Assembly: GCA_003554005.1 (NCBI GenBank)
Contig: PWEU01000194.1
Span: 1 to 11,927, forward strand
DNA from: Nitriliruptoraceae bacterium
Lineage (GTDB): Bacteria; Actinomycetota; Nitriliruptoria; Nitriliruptorales; Nitriliruptoraceae
Length of the DNA: 11,927 nt
Reading direction: 5' to 3'
Part shown: positions 7,671 through 11,927 of the stretch, one piece after another
How positions within the stretch are numbered: position 1 is the stretch's first letter
How the letters are laid out: every line of letters begins with the position of its first letter
Translations under genes and position numbers: made by a program
Notes under the pieces: generated by a model
Seen by the model: the letters and a program-made list of their open reading frames with translations, nothing else
Told to the model about the DNA's origin: nothing
Databases searched by the model: none

Positions 7671-8314
7671 CGCCGGGCTCGGGTCACTCGACGCTGGCCG
7701 TTCGTCGGTGTCGACGGGCCGCGGGCCGGTGTTCGACCGCGCCTGTCGATCGCGGTGAGGTCGTCGAGGAAGGCGCCCGCCTGACCGTGGTCAGCGACAG
7801 CGACAGCAAGCACCGGATCGCCGAACTGGTCGCCGACGGCGACCGCCGGCAGATGGCGGATCGGCGCTTCCGTCGCGAACTCGCCGCATGGCTGCGGCCC
7901 AACACGAGCTCCGCTCACGACGGTCTCCGCGGTCACGGCTTCGGGTTCCCGGACATCATGTCTCACCTCGGGCCGCTGGTGATGCGTACCTTCGACCTCG
8001 GCAACTCGCAGGCCGCCAAGGACGAGGAGATCGCCGCGGGGGCACCCGCCCTCGTGGTCGTGTGCACCGACCGTGACGACCCCGAGGCATGGCTCGCGAC
8101 GGGACAGGCGCTGGCTCGCCTGTTGCTGCGCGTCCACGCGTCCGAACTCTGGGCCAGCTACCTCAACCAACCGATCGAGGTCGAGGAGCTCCGCTCGGAA
8201 CTCGCGGACCTGCTGGGCGACTGCCCGCAGCCACAGCTGCTGCTGCGCCTCGGGCACGGGCCGACGCCGCAGCCACAGCCCCGGCGCACGGCGGCCGATG
8301 TCCTGGCGCGATGA
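7671..8314 (+). pseudogene. Acg-type nitroreductase remnant, 5'-truncated and frameshifted
   Basis: The 3' part encodes the second half of an Acg-family (Rv2032-like) flavin nitroreductase: 'VEEGARLTVV', 'RELAAWLRPN', 'DGLRGHGFGFPD', 'DPEAWLATGQALARLLL', 'SYLNQPIEVEELR', 'PQLLLRLGHGP' and 'PRRTAADVL', in the family order. Before about 7740 the homology moves to another plus frame ('RVTRRWPFVG', resembling the family's R-x-T-x-R-x-PF segment). This indicates a frameshift between about 7735 and 7757. The N-terminal half, with the FMN-binding 'APSxHNxQPW' type region, is missing: upstream sequence is instead the divergent ATPase 5' region. Family members are about 320-330 residues, so roughly half remains. 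A GTG near 7788 could start a shortened product, but no ribosome binding site was seen. It is most likely dead. Confidence 0.8.
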
Positions 8315-8856
8315 GACAGCCCTCGATGGCCGGGCGCGTCGTTCGGTTGGGCTGGACCGGCGACGACGAGCACGGCCCAGGAGGTGGCTGAGAGGTCGAC
8401 GGGTGCCGTGAACCGGATCGGCCGCCGGTCGGTCGGGCCCGGGATCCGGATCGGCGCCGTGGCTCGTCATCCTCGGGCAGGTCGCCCCGGAGGTGAGGAC
8501 CTGGACCCCGGGTGCTGTGCCGGCGCGCTCGGCGCCTGGTGCGCGTCCTGCCCTTCAGCCGCGTGGACGGTTCGTCCTACCGCGCGGTCGGGACCGCCCG
8601 GGTATCGCTGACCGGTCGACTGCAGTTCCTGCTGTCCATCGCGCTCTCGGGTCCCCCGCCAGATCCGCCGGCGCCCCGGCCGATGGGCGGGTCCCGTCCC
8701 GATCCCCGGTCGGTAGGGTCGAAGGCCATGTCCCCCGGCAGGCTCCTCCGTGGCAGGTCCAGGTCCGCCCACAGCACGAGCGGACCTCGCGAACCGGTGC
8801 CGAGACACCGCCACGCGGTCGCGCGCCACGGCAGCGCCGGTCACGGAGGTGGCACC
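8315..8856. other. Decayed intergenic region between nitroreductase remnant and phosphate transporter
   Basis: This stretch of more than 500 bases has no supported intact gene. It contains the duplicated S4 fragment of the channel (8509-8634) in a frame that stays open to 8889. The small frames around it have no domain and are Arg/Pro/Gly-rich. A promoter for the phosphate transporter should lie here, but I could not identify one with confidence. Confidence 0.6.
8509..8634 (+). pseudogene. Duplicated S4-S5 fragment of the ion-channel gene
   Basis: This 126-base segment is a copy of codons 105-147 of the channel at 2579-3304, with one codon deleted near its left end and 5 mismatches in the right-hand 103 bases. 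The reading frame is kept: it encodes 'RRLVRVLPFSRVDGSSYR' and 'GRLQFLL', carrying part of the S4 arginines and the S4-S5 linker but no pore. Amino-acid changes relative to the source in the 103-base part are V to D, L to S and A to T; two other changes are silent. Similarity stops abruptly at 8634. The frame then runs on as Pro/Arg-rich sequence to TAG 8889, overlapping the phosphate-transporter start. GTG 8512 could start it, but the nearest purine-rich stretch (GGAGGTGAGGA) is too far upstream to be a good ribosome binding site. Most likely it is a relic of a duplication. Confidence 0.8.
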
Positions 8857-8889
8857 GTGCGGCGACGGGGAGCTGACGGCCGGTGCTAG
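8857..8889 (+). CDS. Upstream ORF (10 aa) overlapping the phosphate-transporter start
   Basis: GGAGG at 8845-8849 lies 7 bases before GTG 8857, which opens a 10-codon frame (MRRRGADGRC) ending at TAG 8887-8889. The stop surrounds and overlaps the transporter GTG at 8883-8885. The transporter's own candidate site (GGGGAG, 8867-8872) is 10 bases away, a weak spacing, so coupling through this ORF is plausible. It lies in the same frame as the open region that runs from the S4 fragment. Confidence 0.4.
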   Translation: MRRRGADGRC

Positions 8890-9863
8890 AGATCGCCCTG
8901 CTGGTCCTGGCCGCCGGCTTCGCCTTCGTCAACGGGATGAACGATGGCGGCAGCATCACGAGCACCGGTATCAAGCTGCCCGGGCTCGCCCCGCTGACCG
9001 CGATCGGCATGCTGACGCTCGCGGTCATGGCCGCACCGCTGGTCATCGGGACGGCCGTGGCGACGACGCTGGCCTCACGTCTGGTGACCTTCGACGGCGG
9101 GGAGACCGGGCCGGCGGTCACCGTCGCCGTCCTGGTGGCGGTGGGTCTGGTCCTCGCGCTCTCGCGGTGGGGGCTGCCGACCAGCCTCACGCTCGCGGTC
9201 GTCGGAGCGATCACCGGCGCCGGACTGGGAGCCGGACTGCCGGTCTCGTGGGGCTGGGTGGCGTGGGTGTTGGCTCTCGCGGCGGCCGCACCCCTGGTGG
9301 GGGCGCTGCTCGCCCTGGCGGTCACCAGGCTGCTGTACCGGCTGAACCCGAGGGTGTCGGCGAACACCTCGTTGCGACGTGCCCACCGGGTGTCGTTCTC
9401 GCTCCAGTGCGTCGCCTATGGCGTCAACGACGGCCAGAAGATCCTGGCGGTGTTCGCCCTCGCTCTGGCGCTGCCGACCGCGCCGGTCGAGCTCCCGATC
9501 CAGACGCTGTTGCTCGTCGGCGCGTGCTTCGCTGTCGGCGCCGCCCTCGGCCTGCGTCGCTACGGCGGGATGCTCGGCGATGGGGTCATGGTCGTCCGGC
9601 CCATCAACGCGGTGGTCGCCGAGTTCGCGGCCGGTGTCTCGGTGATCGTGACCGGCCTGCTCGGTGCACCGGTCAGCATGACGCAGGCCGTCGCCGGCGG
9701 GCTGATCGGTAGCGGCGCACAGGAGAGCACGAGGAGGATCCGATGGAACAGAGCCCTGATGATCGCGCTGGCCTGGGTGGTGACCCTTCCGGCGGCGCTG
9801 GTGGCCGCGACGGCGATCAGCGCGCTGGTGGGGAGGGTGACGACGATGGTGACGGCGGGCTGA
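8883..9863 (+). CDS. Inorganic phosphate transporter, PiT family
   Basis: This 326-residue polytopic protein is of the PiT/SLC20 family, which imports phosphate (often as a metal-phosphate complex) by ion symport. It shows the inverted-repeat signature of the family. The first half has 'FVNGMNDGGS' (residues 15-24) and 'GLPTSLTLAVVGA' (97-109). The second has 'YGVNDGQK' (179-186) and 'GAPVSMTQAVAGG' (261-273). The second GxND motif is canonical. The first is altered (GMNDGGS in place of G-x-[NH]-D-A-A-N), and the usual histidine of the P-x-S-x-T-H motifs is Leu or Gln here. About ten helices fill the length. It is compact for the family. GTG 8883 puts the first helix at the very N-terminus, as expected. 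The last 121 bases also encode the start of the DUF47 partner, and the pair forms the usual pit-accessory operon. Confidence 0.9.
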   Translation: MLEIALLVLAAGFAFVNGMNDGGSITSTGIKLPGLAPLTAIGMLTLAVMAAPLVIGTAVATTLASRLVTFDGGETGPAVTVAVLVAVGLVLALSRWGLPTSLTLAVVGAITGAGLGAGLPVSWGWVAWVLALAAAAPLVGALLALAVTRLLYRLNPRVSANTSLRRAHRVSFSLQCVAYGVNDGQKILAVFALALALPTAPVELPIQTLLLVGACFAVGAALGLRRYGGMLGDGVMVVRPINAVVAEFAAGVSVIVTGLLGAPVSMTQAVAGGLIGSGAQESTRRIRWNRALMIALAWVVTLPAALVAATAISALVGRVTTMVTAG

Positions 9864-10504
9864 AGGCGAGGGTCGCCCCGATCGTCCGTGACCTGATGGG
9901 TGGCAGCGGGAAGGACATCGCCGCACGCCTCACCGGCCAGGTCGAAGCCACCGTCGAAGGCGCCCGCCTGGCACGATCGGCGGTCAGCGGCGAGCTGCGC
10001 TCCGACCGTGCCCGCGAGCTGGCCATCGAGGTCGAGCACCAGGGTGACGAGCAGCGAGCGGAGCTCGTCGGGCTGCTGGCCACGAGCCTGGTCACCCCCA
10101 TCGACCGCGAGGACCTGTTCCGGCTGTCGCGTTCGATCGATGACGTGCTCGACAACCTGCGTGACTTCGTGCGCGAGTTCGACCTGCTCCGAGTGGACTG
10201 CTCCGAGCTGTTCCCGGGCCTGCTGGACGCGATCGAGGACGGCCTCGACAACCTGGCCGAGGCGATGAAGAAGCTGGAGGAGGACCCCGAGGAAGCGAGC
10301 CCCGGAGCGCTCGCCGCCAAGAAGGAGTGCAACCGGATCCGCTACCTCTACCAGCAGGCGGTCGCCGAGGTGCTCGACGAACCGGAGGTGACACCGCAGA
10401 TGCTGAAACGACGGGAGCTGCTGCGCCGTCTGGACGTCGTCGGCCTACGGTTGGGCGAAGCCGCCGACGCACTCGCCGACGGAGCCATCAAACGCGGCCA
10501 ATGA
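9743..10504 (+). CDS. DUF47 / PhoU-like accessory protein of the PiT transporter
   Basis: This 253-residue soluble, strongly charged, helical protein is of the DUF47 (PhoU-like) family, whose genes usually sit beside pit and modulate phosphate uptake. The family body runs from about residue 41 ('KARVAPIVRDLM') to 250, with typical segments 'VEATVEGARLARS', 'DREDLFRLSRSIDDVLDNL', 'DGLDNLAEAMKKLEED' and 'RIRYLYQQAV'. A near-perfect AGGAGG (9732-9737), 5 bases before ATG 9743, sets the start although this lies 121 bases inside pit. The resulting first 40 residues are a Gly/Asp-rich, apparently disordered extension read out of frame from the last pit helix. No later ATG with a good site precedes the domain; ATG 9893 would remove its first part. 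Co-translation with the transporter is likely. Confidence 0.85.
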   Translation: MEQSPDDRAGLGGDPSGGAGGRDGDQRAGGEGDDDGDGGLKARVAPIVRDLMGGSGKDIAARLTGQVEATVEGARLARSAVSGELRSDRARELAIEVEHQGDEQRAELVGLLATSLVTPIDREDLFRLSRSIDDVLDNLRDFVREFDLLRVDCSELFPGLLDAIEDGLDNLAEAMKKLEEDPEEASPGALAAKKECNRIRYLYQQAVAEVLDEPEVTPQMLKRRELLRRLDVVGLRLGEAADALADGAIKRGQ

Positions 10505-10546
10505 GGCGGCTGCGCGCCCCCCTTCCGGCCGCCGAATGGAGATCCG

Positions 10547-11299
10547 ATGCCCCTGACGGATGACTCCTTCCCCCGCCCGACGGACCTCAGGACCAGCGGT
10601 CCAGGCACCGACGCCACGGTCCTCTACGCACGGTCGTACCTGATCCCCCGGGCTGCGGTCGGCGTGCTCGGCGTGCTCCTTCCCCTGGTCCTCATCGTCT
10701 CCGAGCAGTGGCTCACCGGCGATGTCGCGCTGCGGGGTTCCCTCAGCGCCTACTACCACACCGCCGCCAGGGACGTCTTCGTCGCCACCCTGGCCGTGGT
10801 GGGCGTCCTCCTGATCACCTACCTGTCGGCGCAGACGTGGACCAAGGACTTCTGGCTGAGCCTGGTCGGAGGCATCGCGGTCCTGCTGGTGGCGTTCTTC
10901 CCGACGCGGCGCCCAGGCCTGTCCGACTCGGATCCGCTCTGCGGCACCACGCCGGCCCCCGCTGGCTGCACCGGCCTCCAGCAGGCGCTCGGGGAGACGA
11001 CCGTCGCGGTCGTCCACTTCGCGGCCGCCATCGTCTTCGTGCTGTCGCTGGCGGCCCTGTGCTTCGTCTTCGCGCGGCGAGAGCAGCGACACGACGACCA
11101 TCTCGGCCTGGCACGCTTCCTACGAGCCTGCGGGTGGGTGATGATCGCGGCGATGGCGTGGATCGCCGCCGGATCCGCGGTGGACCTGTCCATCGGCCCC
11201 GTGACCTCGCTCTACGGCGGCGAGGTGCTCGCGTTCCTGGCCTTCGGCACGGCGTGGCTGACCAAGGGTCGCCACCTGTTCTCCCGGCTGCCCACGTAG
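10547..11299 (+). CDS. Six-helix membrane protein of unknown function
   Basis: This 250-residue protein starts at ATG 10547 with GGAG a few bases upstream. It lies 42 bases after the DUF47 gene on the same strand, so it is probably in the phosphate operon or read through from it. Predicted helices: about 35-53, 76-94, 103-118, 152-176, 192-213 and 222-240. The segment 'SLSAYYHTAARDVFVATLAV' (65-84), leading into helix 2, is the most family-like stretch; I recall S-x-SAYY-type motifs in uncharacterised bacterial membrane proteins but cannot name the family with certainty. The loop between helices 3 and 4 (about 119-151) is polar and holds C132 and C141, which could form a disulfide if extracytoplasmic. 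The N-terminal 30 residues are polar. Function is unknown. Confidence 0.75.
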   Translation: MPLTDDSFPRPTDLRTSGPGTDATVLYARSYLIPRAAVGVLGVLLPLVLIVSEQWLTGDVALRGSLSAYYHTAARDVFVATLAVVGVLLITYLSAQTWTKDFWLSLVGGIAVLLVAFFPTRRPGLSDSDPLCGTTPAPAGCTGLQQALGETTVAVVHFAAAIVFVLSLAALCFVFARREQRHDDHLGLARFLRACGWVMIAAMAWIAAGSAVDLSIGPVTSLYGGEVLAFLAFGTAWLTKGRHLFSRLPT

Positions 11300-11398
11300 C
11301 GCAGCGGCGAGCGAGGAGGAGGAGCGCCAGCCACAGCGCCTGGAGGGCCGGTCAGCCGTCTGCCTCATCCCGGACATCATCCTCGAACGACGACCTGT

Positions 11399-11412
11399 CC
11401 CCGGTGTCGGGG
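11399..11412. terminator. Possible bidirectional hairpin between convergent genes
   Basis: CCCCG (11399-11403), loop GTGT, CGGGG (11408-11412) forms a short perfect stem in the 150-base gap where the membrane-protein gene and the DsrE gene converge. There is no T-tract on either side, so its role as a terminator is uncertain. Confidence 0.3.
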
Positions 11413-11450
11413 CTGCGCGCTCGGGCTGGGGCGAAGCGCCGGGCTCAGGG

Positions 11451-11801
11451 TCAGAAACTCACGATCCGATCGGCTTCGAGGGTCCAGTCGGCGAGCTGTT
11501 CCATGGTGGACCGGTGGGCGCCATCGACCAGTTGGCCGTCGCCGATCCCGCGGGCGTCGAGGCAGGTGCCGCAGCAGCCGATCTCGCCGCCCTTGCGGGC
11601 GAGGTTCTTCAGCATGCGGTCCAGGTGGTAGTAGCCGTCGGGCAGGTCCTGGTTGTCGATGGCGGAGACGACGGCGTCGCCCATGAGGAACAGGCGGACG
11701 TGCACGTCGTCGCGTTTGGCCAGGGTGCCGCCCAGCCGTAGGGCGTTGAAGGGCAGCTCGGAGCCGTAGGCGGGGCCGTTGGCGATCAGCAGGACGTTCA
11801 T
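11451..11801 (-). CDS. DsrE-family sulfur-relay-like protein
   Basis: This 116-residue cytosolic protein has the DsrE/YchN-like fold. The start 'MNVLLIANGPAYGSE' is the typical first strand and loop. 'VRLFLMGDAV' is the second strand, followed by the cysteine motif 'GEIGCCGTCLDARGI' (C76, C77, C80) at the position of the conserved persulfide-carrying cysteine of DsrE. The end 'ADRIVSF' is the last strand. Homologues carry sulfur in thiol relays or have unknown redox roles. GAGGAG lies 7 bases before ATG 11801, and the ATG overlaps the stop of the upstream gene (ATGA), so they are co-translated. The full length fits the family. There is no dsr or tus context in view, so the partner and substrate are unknown. 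Confidence 0.85.
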   Translation of the reverse strand: MNVLLIANGPAYGSELPFNALRLGGTLAKRDDVHVRLFLMGDAVVSAIDNQDLPDGYYHLDRMLKNLARKGGEIGCCGTCLDARGIGDGQLVDGAHRSTMEQLADWTLEADRIVSF

Positions 11802-11927
11802 GGGGTGCTCCTCGTGGTGGTGCGGGCAGATCGTGGGTGGGTCTCGGTCATGCGGAGGGCGATGTCGAGTCCGGAGGCGGCGGTGATGGCGGCGACGACG
11901 AGGATGGCGGTGGTCAGGCTGTAGAGA
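11798..11927 (-). CDS. C-terminal end of a membrane protein (5' part beyond window)
   Basis: The last 42 codons of a gene entering from the right are visible. They hold a hydrophobic helix (LYSLTTAILVVAAITAASGL), then 'DIALRMTETHPRSA' and a Thr/Arg-rich tail. Its TGA (11800-11798) overlaps the ATG of the DsrE gene in an ATGA arrangement, so it is the upstream gene of the same operon. This is too little to assign a family; a membrane partner of the DsrE-like protein is a reasonable guess. Confidence 0.6.
   Translation of the reverse strand, partial: LYSLTTAILVVAAITAASGLDIALRMTETHPRSARTTTRSTP

Noticed and set aside
7525..7671. Longer ATPase N-terminus starting at GTG 7671
   Set aside because: There is no ribosome binding site before GTG 7671 and the added 49 residues are low-complexity. 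GTG 7524 has AGGGA at good spacing. The choice is not proven.
7486..7671. DosR-type operator upstream of the ATPase and nitroreductase remnant
   Set aside because: I searched by eye for a GGGACT/AGTCCC-type palindrome and found none.
8384..8611. 75-codon plus-strand ORF over the S4 fragment
   Set aside because: It is in a different frame from the preserved channel frame, has no domain and is Arg/Gly/Pro-rich, so I treat it as a shadow.
8555..9367. 270-codon minus-strand ORF opposite the phosphate transporter
   Set aside because: It is antisense to a PiT gene with both family motifs and helices. The translation is Thr/Arg/Ser-rich and shows no domain.

Overview
This is a GC-rich stretch (roughly 70% by eye, with strong G/C third-position bias, many GTG starts and long antisense shadow frames) from what looks like a chromosome of a high-GC actinobacterium. 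The giant P-type ATPase with a degenerate N-terminal half (mycobacterial CtpH/CtpI-like) and the Acg-type nitroreductase remnant also point to Actinomycetota. I cannot name the genus. No rRNA, tRNA, CRISPR array, transposase or integrase was seen.

Layout. (1) 1-1660, minus strand: a 3'-truncated MrpD/NuoN-type proton-conducting membrane subunit, preceded and overlapped by a small three-helix membrane protein in the MrpC/NuoK position. A possible ECF-sigma promoter lies upstream. (2) 1661-2278: a GC-rich spacer with short direct repeats, an in-frame coding-like tail after a TGA, and a 58-residue single-helix membrane protein (minus). (3) 2511-3304, plus: a 23-codon upstream ORF coupled by ATGA to a voltage-sensor ion channel with a classical five-arginine S4 but no recognisable potassium selectivity filter. 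(4) 3301-7524, minus: a 1407-residue PII-like P-type ATPase whose N-terminal half contains a catalytically dead copy of the P domain. Its stop shares the tetranucleotide CTAG with the convergent channel stop. (5) 7671-8882, plus: decayed DNA holding a 5'-truncated, frameshifted Acg-type nitroreductase and a 126-bp duplicated fragment of the channel gene that carries only S4 and the start of S5. (6) 8857-11299, plus: a short upstream ORF, a compact PiT-type phosphate transporter, a DUF47/PhoU-like partner whose start lies 121 bp inside the transporter gene, and a six-helix membrane protein of unknown function. (7) 11451-11927, minus: a DsrE-family protein coupled by ATGA to the end of an upstream membrane protein cut by the window edge.

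Taken together this is an ion and membrane-energetics neighbourhood: a proton/cation antiporter-type subunit, a channel, a cation pump and a phosphate transporter with its accessory protein. The transporter-DUF47 pair is a recognised functional unit. Any joint role of the channel and the ATPase is inference from adjacency. The most unusual elements are the filterless channel, the orphan S4 fragment just upstream of the phosphate transporter, the pseudo-ATPase module, the long out-of-frame overlap and the two upstream ORFs that overlap the starts of transport genes.
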